This document shows positions 11,334 through 22,710 of a stretch of DNA of 64,000 bases, one piece after another. This DNA comes from Apiospora phragmitis. Its lineage: Eukaryota; Ascomycota; Sordariomycetes; Amphisphaeriales; Apiosporaceae. The first letter of the stretch is position 1; each line of letters begins with the position of its first letter. The notes under the pieces are model-generated. The model was given only the letters and a program-made list of their open reading frames with translations, had not been told where the DNA came from and searched no databases. Made by a program: the position numbers and the translations under genes. Where the stretch lies: positions 8,928,001 to 8,992,000 of the forward strand of contig JAQQWL010000011.1 of the NCBI GenBank assembly GCA_038363925.1. Reading direction: 5' to 3'.

Positions 11334-12029
11334 TTACTCTTTCCTGACTTTGAACTCATCAGCGTCAGGCACCTGGCTGGCCCGCACCGTGACGGGCTTG
11401 CAGGCCGCGCCGACGCCGTGGTAGGTCAGGATGTCGTAGCGCGGGGGGTTGCCCTGCGGGTAGTCGCAGAGGGCCCAGGCCTTGGTGAAGTCGGAGTCGC
11501 CGGCGCCGACCAGGTAATTGACCTCGCCGGCCTCGAAGTCGCCGCCCGTGTACTCGCCGTAGAAGGCGAGCCCGCCGAAGCTGGGCTGCTGCACGCCCTG
11601 CTGGAACGTGAGGGCGGCGCCGGCGGGTTGCGACGAGTTGCCGGCCGACGAAGAGGCGGGCGACGCGTTGCTCCACTGCAGCATTGGCGAGCCCGGGCAG
11701 CCCGTCGGGCTCGTGCACGGCAGCGCGGCGTAGGCGTACAGCTGGGTGCCGTAGTGGTTGCCGATCAGGGTGTAGTTGGCGCGCGGCGTGGGCGCGTACG
11801 CGGGCTCGACCCCCGCCAGGCCCATCAGGTCCGTCGTCATGTCCAGGAAGGTGGGGATCAGGTACCACTCCTGGGCATCGCCCGCGACGGTGTCGGCAGT
11901 GAGGTAGAAGGGCTTGGTGGGGTCGACGCCGTAGACCGTCTTGGGCATGTGCGGTCCCTTGGCCTGGGGGATGGGCGAGGCCGATGCCAGGCCGGCAAGT
12001 GCGGGGAGGAGGAGGGTGGAGTAGATCAT
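11334..12029 (-). CDS. Secreted protein of unknown function
   Basis: Single exon, 231 residues from the ATG at 12029. That start is chosen because it begins a textbook signal peptide (MIYSTLLLPALAGLASASP); an upstream in-frame ATG at 12092 only adds residues coded by a TGAT repeat. Strong third-position GC bias supports coding. The mature protein has four cysteines (LPCTSPTGCPG, ALCDYP, GAACKP), several N-glycosylation sites and many Gly/Ala/Ser residues. No enzyme motif is visible. It looks like a structural cell-surface or extracellular protein. I do not recognise the family. Confidence 0.8.
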   Translation of the reverse strand: MIYSTLLLPALAGLASASPIPQAKGPHMPKTVYGVDPTKPFYLTADTVAGDAQEWYLIPTFLDMTTDLMGLAGVEPAYAPTPRANYTLIGNHYGTQLYAYAALPCTSPTGCPGSPMLQWSNASPASSSAGNSSQPAGAALTFQQGVQQPSFGGLAFYGEYTGGDFEAGEVNYLVGAGDSDFTKAWALCDYPQGNPPRYDILTYHGVGAACKPVTVRASQVPDADEFKVRKE

Positions 12030-12041
12030 GGTTGGTCGTGG

Positions 12042-12064
12042 TTGATTGATTGATTGATTGATTG
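12042..12064. repeat. (TGAT)n microsatellite in the leader of the secreted protein gene
   Basis: About five tandem TGAT units just upstream of the ATG at 12029 (minus strand). Confidence 0.85.
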
Positions 12065-12950
12065 AGTGAAGCAGTTCAGTGTTGATTAACAATTATGCTG
12101 TGTATGTATTGATTGGAAGCTGTTTTGAGGTGTCTGGCAACCAGAGTGAAGAAACAGTCGGAGACGGCGGTGGTGGAGTTTTATATGCCTACTTTCTACT
12201 AGGCATGTGGTCGACCAAGTGGGCTGGTGATGTCGGCGGGTGGCCCAGCCATTCGATGTACTGAGATGATGGCGATACTGATGCCGAGCGGGCGGGCTGG
12301 AGGGGCTGGTTGTCTCTCTTGTCAGCCATTTGGGATATATTTTTAGGGAGAATCCGTATTTGTCTCGGGCTAGTGATGTAATGTGGCAGGGGTCGTAGGG
12401 CTCGTACGGTCCCCGTCCCTTCGCTAAAAGACACTAACGAGCACGCTGCATTAGCGGGGGGCATTCGCTCCTTTTTACGGCTTTTCCGCCCCCGTTCCAG
12501 GGCGCTGATTGGGCTTACAGTACCTAACATGCCATCTACATCTCGACCTAACGATGTCGGGCTGTCGGGTCATCACGCACTGGCAGATACGAGGGAGGGG
12601 AAAGAATGCCATGGGCAAAATACGGCATTCGGCAAGCAATACGGGTTTCTGACGTAGCCGAGATGCTTACATTCCAGTCCACTCCATTCTATTCTCCCGC
12701 TTTCCTACCTGCTTTAGCCTTTTAGCATTACGAGACGCACCTTCTATCTATCCATCCATTCATTCACCCATCTACCCAAAACTACATGCATTTATCGATA
12801 CACTAGCCATCGGCCCAACCCTGGCAACGAGAGCGAATGCGGCAGAATCTCAGCTGAGATTGCGCACAATACCCGGCAGCTCCCGGCTTCAGCTTCCAGG
12901 CCATCGCTCGACTCCGCCCCCAATGCCCACACAGCATCGTCGGTCGGCCA
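12065..12950. other. Intergenic
   Basis: Head of the secreted protein gene to the 3' side of the kinase-like gene. Contains the promoter of the former. No gene seen. Confidence 0.4.
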
Positions 12951-14927
12951 TCATGACGGGGGTAGCCGGGCACATGGCAGATGGAAAGACCGAAGCCGCG
13001 CCGCGGGCCTCCAATTCGCGTTGTTGTTGATGTTGTCGTTATTCGCGGGTCCTCCCCAAAGAGTATTAAATTGGGCCATCTGGGCATTCGCGGGAAAGAC
13101 GCGGGGGGTCTGCCATGGTCTTGTCCAAGACACATCGATCCTGTCAAAGAACTGGGGAATATTCAATGATGCGATAGCATCCTGCATTAGTGGTTCCGCC
13201 AATCTACGCACAAGGTTGATGTAATTCCTGTCCGCTTCAAAATGCGTCGGGTTCGGCCCGGGCTTCAGAACCGCCCGGGGAAACTGATTCTGTATTGGTA
13301 TCCCTCTCATCGGATTTGGCGCGGGATTCCACGCACCCGCCGGACTCGCACCGGGAAATGCCACCCCTGTCATCTGAATATTGGGAATCTCGAGCGGTAC
13401 ACACACGGCCTGGAGCTGGGCACTGTACGGAAGCTGCGCAAGCTGATTCAGGTCTATCACACGGCTGTCCGGGCGGTGTGTCCTATCGATCCACGCCATT
13501 AGTATGCATCTTTCAGGCACTGAAGCACCTCCGCAAGGAAGAAGGAATGAAACTGAAATCTCGCTTACCAGCCTAGGCTCTCATTCAACACCTGGCCTGG
13601 GTTGGGGCATGGATTGTTGGCGTTCCATAACGGCACATGGGCCATCATGAGGCTACGCACGATTTGGCCGAATCCATAGATGTCTTCCCACTCGACCGGA
13701 TGTTGTCCGAAGTTGCCTGCGGTAACCTGTGGCCTCCGGTCACCGTCTAGTGCGGAATCTTCCCAGTTGCTAATTACAATTGTCGGGAAGCTGTTTCTGA
13801 CCTGCCCTCCGACGGGAGTGGGCCCGGACCACGCGACTCGTAGTGGACGAATACAGTTCTGGTAGACTGCAATTATCCGTCAGTAAGCCGCTCGGTGAAG
13901 AGTGCAGGCGGAGAAGATGTTTCCAGAGTCTGACTTACGAGGTTTCGGTGAAAGACTCGTCTCCACCTGCGGCAACTGGAATATAGGTGCCTGCATCCGC
14001 GGTGGAGCTCTATCATAGATATCACGGTTGCGGTACATGTAATTCAGAGCCTGTGAAAGCTGATCAATCACGTGCCTGAGGTCTGTTAGGCGGCCGATTG
14101 TTTGGAGTTTTAGAATACGTGGCTTCAGTGCTTACCATATAAAGTACTCCGGCACAGCTCGCCCCTGGTCATGATGTCTTTGAATCAGGTCTGCCAGCGA
14201 TCCCCCATTAGGGCACCTTTCGTGTAAACTGTCAGCAAAGGTATCATTCGATAGTAGCTCTAGAGCGCTATCTTACTTTATGTAATAAGACCAGAAGCGC
14301 CTCCCTACAATATTCGGATCCGGTTCGCTCTCGACTAATTCGGTCTTCTGAAAGTATGGCCGATCCCGGAAGGACAAACTCAGGATGGTGAATACCAGGG
14401 GGCGGGCCTAAGACCGAAATACAGCAGGGGATGGTAGGAAGAAACTCTGTACATCAGACATGTCAGCCAATGCGCCTTTCCAACCCCCCTTTTAGTTAGG
14501 GTGGTCGACCGGACATCTCTGTCTACGTACCGCCACTCTTGAGGCATGAAGGCTGTGCCAGCGTCCCACTTGTTGATATACACTTGACCATCCGCGAGCG
14601 ACTGGACAATGCACGCTTTGAGTACAGTTAGCCCCCGCTTTCCACGTTCAGACCTCATGTACTGTATGGCTGATCCATCCAGGAGTTCAACGTAAATGCA
14701 CATGCCCACTCTGGGCACTGCCCGCTACAGCCGTCCGCTGCCAAACCAAATCAGAGTGGAAGGGGCTACTACTCACAGTTTGGCGTAAGTTGCTCTAGAA
14801 GAAGGAACCCCTTTTCCTTGAGACCTTCCGTGTGAGCCCCCGAGCTCAACCTGGCAAAGTGATCTTCGGGGCCCCATGGCAGAAACGCACCAAGGAACTG
14901 GTATACCTCGTTCACACGATGTGTCAT
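12951..14927 (-). CDS. Divergent protein-kinase-like protein, probable pseudokinase
   Basis: Intron-rich gene. Usable exons are 14927-14777, 14717-14527, 14407-14277, 14216-14136, 14075-13939, 13866-13569 and about 13519-12951. Kinase-like landmarks in order: GQVYINKWDAG; hinge/helix D region CPNGGSLADLIQRHHDQG with PEYFIWHVIDQLSQALNYMY; helix F-like EWEDIYGFGQIVRSL; and the C-lobe MAWIDRTHRPD. The catalytic HRD loop is not recognisable, and the place expected for DFG reads VISNWEDSA, so catalysis is doubtful. The splice from exon 6 to 7 near 13520 is out of frame as read, so that junction, or one base there, is wrong. The tail is Pro/Asn-rich. Confidence 0.5.
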
Positions 14928-15663
14928 GCTTGCTGTAAAGCGCCTGATTCGGCGGAAACTGGGTTGAAGAAAAATGAACACAAAAAGGATTCCTTTGAAT
15001 TTATGATGTCGTACTTTGGAAAGGTTTAATGGGTGTTACCTTGGGAGGACTGGGAAAGTTGCGGTAGTAATTCATGTCCTGGCCTTTGTTGTGCGAGCAC
15101 AACGAGATTCAAGTCTGTCCCTGGGAGCGGCCAGACAAGGAATACTCTGCGCGTGGCCTCATTGTTAGTTATCCTCGAGGACAAAGCTCCCGGCGTTGGC
15201 ACGAGTATTGGTAGACTGATCTTATCCTACCACGACATAGCTCCACAGAGTAGACTTTCCCTGCCGCATGTATGCATTGTCCTCTGTCATGAACTGGTAT
15301 AGATAGCCAACCAGGTCCTGTAGCCAAGCTACCGACAAGGCTCTTTGTTCCGTACAGTTGCTGGCGTTTGATCTAATACTCTGGGCATCGCAGAAGGGCC
15401 GGCCAACAATAGCCCCGTTACGACGAAACGATCAGAAAGAATGCTTTGTTGCACATGGGAAACACACCGGTTGTGATACGAGCAGGAGGTTGTATCAAAG
15501 GCTTCGCGTTATGGTCTCGGTGTGTAAATAGGGATACTTAAAGTCACTCGAGTGCTGGCTATGAGAGATTCAAGACAAATCGACAGATCCCAGTCATATA
15601 AACCCTAGTCTGGTTGTTTCTATCCCAAAAATCAACTGCACCGCACTATCTATCGTCGTCAAG
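14928..15663. other. Divergent intergenic region
   Basis: Shared upstream region of the kinase-like gene (minus) and the amidoligase gene (plus). No further gene seen. Confidence 0.5.
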
Positions 15664-18097
15664 ATGAATTTAAACCAAATGTCAAACCAGCAGCAGGCGC
15701 AACGGGGGTTTCCGTACTTGGGAAACCGGGACATGTTAGCGCACCCGGCCGCCTGGAGGTTTGGGGTCGAGATCAAGGGTATTCTGTTTCTGCATGTCCA
15801 ACAACCGGGTGAGGACCTTGACGTGCTGCGCGAGCAACACCCAGGCGTGTACATCCTGCCCAACGAGCACAGCCAAAGCGACTATGGTGACATGGGGCGC
15901 GAGGACCTCGCGCACCAGCTGGAGCGCGCGGGCGTCCGCATGAACCGGTACCGATACGACCGCGACGGCGCGGCCGAGCTCCTGGTCCCGCATCCGGCGC
16001 GGCACCCCGACGACGAGGCACTGGTCACGGTGGCGGAGGCGCGGAGCCTGGGGCTCCCCCACGTCGTGTACCGGCGATGGACGATGAAGGACAACGCCGC
16101 CGTCGGCATTAACCTCAGCGACATCCAGGACCATCCGCGCATCTCCAACTACCATGCTTTCAGCTTCGAGCTGGTCTCGCCGATCCTGACCAACACCGAG
16201 GACGGCTTCCGCGAGCTGGCCAGAATCTTCGACCTCCTCTACACGCGCGAGCTGTTTTTCAACGACTCGGGTGGCGTTGACGTTCATGTAGGCCTGGATC
16301 AGTACATGATCCCCCTTCAAGTGGTCAAACGCATCGCCGCGGTAAGTTTCGCTTCGGACATAACCCTGGTCCGGTACCATTACGATCAGCAGCAAGATAA
16401 CCATCACAGATACATGATCCGGAACTCGTCGAACGTAGCCCACGGCTTGACAGCCCAGCGCGCCCAGGCCAGCAGCCTGGCGCAGCTCGACAACACCGTG
16501 GATTTCGCCAACCGCAGCCCGCCGCCGTTCCGGATCGACCACTGCGTCACGCACATCCTGAACGCCGGCTCCTACGGCACGCTGCACAAGCTCTTGAGGC
16601 GTGGACCGCGGCGCCGCCCCGGCCAACTTCAACGCCCCGACGTACGAGCTCCGGCCCGGGGCGCCGGCACCCGGCCCACGATGACCGTCGAGTTCGCGCA
16701 GTACAGCGCCAATATGGACCACCCGGACGACCTGGTCGCCTGGGTGAAAGTCTGCCTGCGCCTCTGCAGCTTCGCGGCCGGCATCGACGACCCCGGCTTC
16801 GTCCGCACGCTGACCTGGTGCCACAACTTCGAGCACCACCAGCAGCAGCGCGGCACCACCTGGCGCGACCTCTTCATCGGCTTCGCCGGGCTCGAGGACG
16901 TGCTGGACTACTACGGGCGGGACAGGGCGGGACAGGCCCCTGGTCCGCCCGCCGCAGCCCGATTCGGCCGAGCGGCGCTTCGCCGCCTGGCGCAACGAGC
17001 CGCCCCCCGTGACGCCTCAGCCTCCACCGCCGCCGCCGCCTCCTCCTGGATTTAACCCCAACCAACCGCTTCCCAACCCGATGACCCCCGAGGGCCAGTC
17101 ATCGTCGGCGGCGGTAGCACAACCACCAGCGCAACAGGGCCAGACGGCCTTGGAAACGGCGGTTATACTCCAAGTGTTCTCGCCCGAGCATCCCAACGCG
17201 TATCCCCCTGTGAGCCGCCAGAGAGGCAACGTGGCAGACTACCAAGCGACCATGAGCGGCCTCGGCGAGCGGCGGTCGCCGCGGACGGGCCGTGACAGGG
17301 GGGGCGTCTCCCTGGACGAGCTGAAGAGCCTCCTGGGGATTACTGGGGTCGGTAACGGCAATAATGATACCGATATGGGCAGCGGCAGCGGCAGCGACAA
17401 CGGCAATAATGATGTCGATATGGTTAGTAACCCCGGCATCACCGCAAGTGACAGCAACAACCCCTTCCTGGTGCAGCCGCCGCCGCTACGGCCCGACGGC
17501 GCCACTCCTGCCCCCTTCGTGCCGATGGACCCCGCCGACGTTGAGCGCGACCGGAACAGCATGCTCGTGGTCGCGGGGCCGCCGCCTCCCGCGCCCCGGC
17601 CCGCGCCGGCGCGCCTTGTCTCCGTGGAGCGGCAGCCTGAGAACGGTGTGCAGTTCTGGATCCACCCGAGCGCCAATGCCGCCGCCGCCGCCGCCGCCGC
17701 CAACAACGGCCTCGTCGCCGCGGACCGGCCGCGCAACTCGCCCTACTTCTTCCTCTACCCGGGCCTGCGCGGCGGCGGCGACGCCAACGCCGCCGGTAAT
17801 GGGCAGCTGCAAGCGCAGATGCTGGTGCTAGCAAGGGAGCCGCCGGTGCGGAGCGGGCTCAGTCCTACAGCGGAGCCCATTATTCTCTGGGGCCAGGCCG
17901 ACGGCGGCGTCCGGCAGCCGCTCCGGTTCCCCTTTAACCGCTGGCCGCGGGGGCGCACCGCCAGAGAGCGCGGGTCGCCCGAGCCTCTGGATGGGGATGG
18001 GGATGTAGATGTTGGAGGTCGTCCGCGAGAAGGAGGAGGAGGAGGAAATCGCCCAGGTCTCCGCCAGAAGTTTCGCAACAAGTGCGCTCTGAGCTAA
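15664..18097 (+). CDS. Amidoligase-domain protein with proline-rich tail (frame disrupted)
   Basis: The first about 320 residues carry the features of fungal putative amidoligases (glutamine-synthetase/GCS-like fold): WRFGVEIKGILF near the start, NYHAFSFELVSPIL, then LLYTRELFFNDSGGVDVHVG with the His-Val-Gly strand, and PLQVVKRIAAV. Such enzymes are thought to form amide bonds; no substrate can be inferred. A poly-Pro stretch (about 17020-17055) links to a long disordered tail with DNGNNDVDM repeats and poly-Ala. The reading frame breaks as given: about 16600-16675 reads in the +1 frame (DRGAAPANFNAPTYELRPG) and then returns, and a perfect 10-bp tandem duplication at 16915-16934 shifts frame before RPPQPDSAERRFAAWRN. 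One gene, not two. Confidence 0.7.
16915..16934 (+). repeat. 10-bp perfect tandem duplication causing a frameshift
   Basis: GGGCGGGACA occurs twice in a row inside the amidoligase gene. With one copy the frame runs from LDYYGRDR straight into the proline-rich tail. Confidence 0.9.
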
Positions 18098-19278
18098 GTA
18101 GGTCACGGCACGACGACGACAACCGTCTCCCTCTATCGCAGGGATATGCTATGGCAAGTAGAAAGATGCACCTTGCGGTGTATCTTGGTCCGGTATGGCT
18201 CACTGAGACAACTGTAGTAAATCCACTCTGTATAACTGCTTGTTATGATATATTTGACTCTGCTAGGCTGACTTCATTTGACTCGATAGAAATAAAAGAA
18301 GAATTATTAACATTACCTTATTATATGCTCCTCTGTTCATTCCAGTCTAGTAATCCAACACCGTAGATGTCCTTTTGCATGCTAGAGTATTATCTTAGTG
18401 AAGACATACCCTGCTTCTTCGACTGACCATAGGCGCCCTCTGCTGCATTGATTAGTAACAATTGGCCCATTGACAGTTATTAGTAATCTACGATTCTCTT
18501 TTGTCATCACCTCTCACTGTGAACAACCTCTTTGTCTTGTACCCACTTCATATGGTGCCCGTCATCCTCCAATTTTGGCCCGAAACCCCCATCTGGCAAG
18601 GGAGACCCGATGGCTCGAGGCGGTGGGCGGGTACCTTGAATTGGCCTTCAGACCTCCCTCCTCCGCGAAAGTGTGTAACATAAGATAAAACATAATATGT
18701 GGCTGCAAATCAGGCGCGGACCAGAGTTGTGTGAAATCTGGTCGACGCTATCAACTGGCGTTTTGACGGCGGCGGTCATTGCCGAATTGGGTCTCTCAGG
18801 GGTCCCCTGTAATTAGCTAGAAGTCCAAGAACGGCTTTTGCTAGCGTGCAGGGGACCAGTGGTTCTTGCTTTCTTGCTGGGTATTATCTGGGGGTTACTT
18901 GACACTCCAACTGCTTTTCGTCTTGTTTTTCAGCCATTTGCACTTTCACCGCGCGCAATTTGGTATGGGCAGACAACTGCCGTGACGAAGCCCACCATTC
19001 ATTTTAGGCTCGACAGTGGCATGCACGCGGGCGCCATAAAATAGAGTGCACCTTAAAGCACGCAATTTAACCATTACTACGTCCCGATCCTTATGGTGAT
19101 TCACTTGCTTCTCAACCACAAAAGAATGTCTTGCCAAGAGCGTCACTGCATTAATGTCTGCTTCATGTTGGGTGAACGCGCTTTTGGATGTTGGAAGTGG
19201 AAGCGGGACAAAGGAACCAAAAACTACCGAAGCAGGGAAATTGGCCCACTGTGGCCGTCTCAATTGTTCCTGCTGCCC
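18098..19278. other. Intergenic
   Basis: Region between convergent genes. No coding sequence of the local codon style. Confidence 0.45.
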
Positions 19279-19335
19279 GGCTGTTGCTTCCGGCTGTCGC
19301 TTCCGGCTGTCGCTTCCGGCTGTCGCTTCCGGCTA
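19279..19335. repeat. 13-bp minisatellite, four units
   Basis: Units of GGCTGTCGCTTCC at 19279, 19292, 19305 and 19318 (first unit has one T for C), followed by a partial fifth. Confidence 0.9.
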
Positions 19336-19673
19336 CCTTACCTTGATCCCAATGAGACTGGTTTTCTTTGGAATGCTGGTTCCAGGTTGGCAGCATTGGT
19401 ATTGATTGACAGGAGACGATTCCGGAAACGTCCCAAGGCTTACGACATTGATTGACACCTGGTAGCAAGCCAACCAGAAACCGAAGAGTACTGACAATCT
19501 GGTATCTTTTTTGAGTCCTACTGTTACCTGGTACGGCCGCATCCCGCTAATTACCTACATACTGTATGATCTGAAAAGAACCCTGTTCACTTCCCACCAC
19601 CAACAAAACCCAAACCGGAGCGACTCCGACACTATGGCAACGCCTTTCGCCTCAATTGGACCAAGAAGTCATC

Positions 19674-20752
19674 CTATGCGGACGTCAGAAAGTCCACACC
19701 TCTGCTGACCTGCTTGGTTGCCTCGGGCGACTCCCGCAGCGTCGACGCGAAGAGATGCCCCGCGCCCTCCACCTCGGCCAATTCGCAGCGCCCTGCTCCT
19801 GCAGCTGCACCAGCAGGTGTCTGCTCAGCCCGATAGGGACCATCTCGTCCTTTGTTCCATGAACGATGAACACGGGCGGGAAAGAGCTGTGCACATGCAT
19901 GACGGGGTCAATCTCGCTGCTGAGTTGATCATCATCCTCTGACATGGTTACATCAAAGATGGAGCTGTTCGGCGCAGCGTCCAGGCCCAGAGACTTCGGA
20001 TCCGAGTGCCTTTGCTGCGAAGAGAGGCCTGACGTGGTTTCCTGGCTCGCTTTCCACCGATCGTCGCTGAAGTGGCAGGGGCCGGCCACGGCCAGGATCC
20101 CGGCGACTGGTCGGGGAACGTCCCATCCCTTACACGTATATCATTGCATGAGTCAGCCTGCCATAATCATGTTTGGGTTCCCATATGCATCCACACCATA
20201 TGATACTGATATGATGACCGCTCATTAGGGCTCTCCAAGGATGATGGACAACAACTCACCAGTGACAAGGCTAACAACCCTCCGTGGGAAATCCCCGAGG
20301 CGTACACACGGTCGCAATCCACCGGGTAGAGTCCCGGGTGCTCCGCGTCAAGAACCTGCTGCAAGCCACTATCGTAGATCCATGCCAGGAGGTCGCGGCA
20401 GTCCTGGATCGGCGCCTTGAGAGAGGAGTCGACTGCTGGCTCTAGCGCTCTGTACTCGGGGCTCACGACGACGTAGCGCCGTCTGTGGACGAGGTCTTCA
20501 CTGTGCTTCTTGTTGATGGAGTACGACATGCCCAGGCCGGCTTCGCTGGGGATGTCGATGACTGCCGCTCCGGTTAGTACAAGCAGATAAATGTATCGTG
20601 GTTAGTCAGGTGACCGATTGGGTAAACTTACAGACTGGGCATTTCACGCCGAAAGGCTTGCCCTCTTTAGCGTACGGGACTCGGATATCGGCTTGGAGCT
20701 CCCCGCCATCGAAGGTCTTGTAGACTGCTGTAAGGCAAAATGGGTTCTTCAT
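19674..20752 (-). CDS. Alpha/beta hydrolase, hormone-sensitive-lipase-like (one frameshift)
   Basis: Esterase-like enzyme. The start ATG is at 20752; exon 1 is 20752-20632, exon 2 20561-20260, exon 3 from about 20130 to 19674. VYKTFDGGELQADIRVPYA begins the fold; YVVVSPEYRALEP and DCRDLLAWIYDSG follow; the nucleophile is in YASGISHGGLLALSL; the acid is in PPVFIVHGTKDEMVP; the His is in VEGAGHLFASTL. The usual HGGG oxyanion motif is replaced by IPSEAG, which is atypical. A one-base loss in a G run near 19805 separates QLQEQG from CELAEVEGAGH. The second intron's acceptor is uncertain by one base. Substrate unknown. Confidence 0.7.
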
Positions 20753-21079
20753 CTTCGCGAATTCGTCTATGGTTTATGTTCGTTACGGTCACAAATCGGA
20801 GTCACGTTGCAGAGCTTCTTTTATCTTGTCGATGTGGCCTTTTTGTAGGCCCATCATTAGGCACCACTTGCACAGCCACATATATCCATTTGGGTGGCGC
20901 AATTTGGCTGCTAACAGCGTAGTAGAGTCATGACTCGGTCTGAAACCAGTTGAGATTTTAGAAGTGATAAAAGTTGATTAGAGCTACCGAAGGCTATGTG
21001 TTTGATTAAGTAAGGGTTGTCGGACTCTGTTGAGCCCCCCAGCGGCACAGCGACGCCGCCAAGAGCAAGCTGGGGCCAT
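20753..21079. other. Short intergenic region
   Basis: Promoter of the hydrolase and terminator side of the peroxidase gene. Nothing else seen. Confidence 0.5.
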
Positions 21080-22710
21080 TTAGAAGGCAAAGCCACTCTT
21101 GGCCGCGCCAGGGTACTTGTCCATGAGGCCGGCCATCAGGTCCTTGCCGTCCATGGTCAGGTCCTTCCACTGGGGCAGGACAGGTCGAGTAGCGGGTCGA
21201 GGACGGCGTCGTTGACGAGCTTGAGGGGCGCCTCGAGCGTCTGGAAGAGCGACGAGAGCGAGTTGGGCGCGAATGTCTTTACGACCTGCAGCACGAAGCA
21301 GACCAGGTTGTTGCCCTCGAACAGCGACGTCGCGTTCAGCACGCCGCCCGTGATGTCCTCGACGTTGACGCCCGCGAAGCTGTTGACCCGGCCCAGGTTG
21401 CCGCCCACGCTCGCCAGCACCGGGTGCTGCAGGATCCAGTCCACCAGGTCCAGGTTCGTCTGCACCAGGCCGTAGTCCACCGCGATGCGGTACCAGTTCG
21501 CGGGGATCTGCTCATGGCCCTTGTTGTAGACGAGCTCGCCGTTCTCGTCCTCGTGCACGCCGTAGAAGCTTCGCATGACGTCCTTGGCTGTACATTCAGA
21601 CAAATTGCACAATCAGTACCAGCTTCATTTCGCATGGTGGGGAGGGGGCCCATTTTCAATTGGGTGGGTAATTTCGTCGACTTACTGAGCTTAACGCCGA
21701 TGGGGTTCTCGTGGGAGTGGTTGCTGAGCAGTCTTCCAGAGAAGATGTAGCCGGCGTTGCGCGCCACGAGGCCGGTGTAGGGCCCGTAGTAGAAGTTGGG
21801 GTTGATGGCGATGGCCTCGTCGAACCGCTTGGCCGCGCGCTTGGCGATGTCGTCAAGGGTGATGACGTCGCCCTCGACCGAGTTGTACATCATCTTGAAC
21901 AGCGTCATGTTCATGGTCGAGGCGTCGCCGGTCACATAGAGGTCGTCGCGGGTGCCCGAGGCGTCGGCCTCGATCCAGTTGTGGCTCCCGTCCAGGCCGC
22001 GCGGGGTGCCGAGAAGGCCCAGCAGGTTGCCCAGGATGTTGGACGACTTGCGGCTCTTGCCTCCGATCGAGAAGCCGGGCGTCAGCGACAGAGGGTTGCC
22101 GACACCGACGGTTCCCATGACGGACAGGACCGTGATCAACTCAATGCCCATACCAAAGACTACGGTCGAGTTCGTTAGCTTACGGTGATCGGAGTCTCTA
22201 CGGTTCAGTGTGCATTGCATTACCTTTGTTGCCCGCCTCCACGACATCGAGGAACTATCATACGCAATCAATGGTTAGCCAATTGATTATGCGAGTTTGG
22301 TGAAACCTAAGCTTACACCGGCAATACCGTCGCGAGGCAGATAGCCGTGGTTGGCCATCGCATTTAGTCCAGGGCAAGGACCGCGCTGGTCGCCCTTGTC
22401 GAAGTTGGGCGGCTGGAAAGCATGATCGCCGCTCACTGCGCAATAGTCTATATCAGCAACTGCCGATGGGATAGAGAGAAATCGTCTGCATTGCAGGTAG
22501 TTGTCACCGACCATCGATGGGTTCGGTCAAAGGATCGAACAGCAGGCGCTTCTGCTTCAAGTGCAGGAGGCTCCTGTGGAGTTCCTCGGGCGAGAGCGCG
22601 ACGGCATCGCGACCGGCCAGTTTGGCAAAGTTTTCGGCCGCTGGGAAGGAGTGGACCAGAGCCGAGAAGAGCACGGCACCGAGGCCGCAGGTAGAGAACG
22701 TGAGCTTCAT
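21080..22710 (-). CDS. Secreted heme-thiolate peroxidase (chloroperoxidase/UPO family)
   Basis: Five exons: 22710-22512, 22435-22317, 22254-22224, 22159-21686 and 21587-21080. With one restored base the protein is 443 residues. The signal peptide includes CGLGAVLFSALVHSFPAA. The proximal heme-ligand cysteine is in GPCPGLNAMANHGYLPRDGI. The acid-base region reads NWIEADASGTRDDLY, where the family usually has E-H-D or E-G-D. The domain continues through TLDDIAKRAAKRFDEAIAIN and the YGLVQTNLDLVDWIL region. A one-base loss at about 21184 (C run) displaces the last about 35 residues (LPQWKDLTMDGKDLMAGL, stop at 21080). It likely catalyses H2O2-dependent oxyfunctionalisation outside the cell. Confidence 0.88.

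Noticed and set aside
15736..16995. Long open frame on the minus strand (about 419 codons)
   Set aside because: It mirrors the amidoligase gene; the open reading is a by-product of GC-rich third positions, and it has no domain.
17009..18097. A separate proline-rich gene starting at 17009
   Set aside because: Its start lies inside the tail of the amidoligase gene; the 10-bp duplication explains the apparent split.
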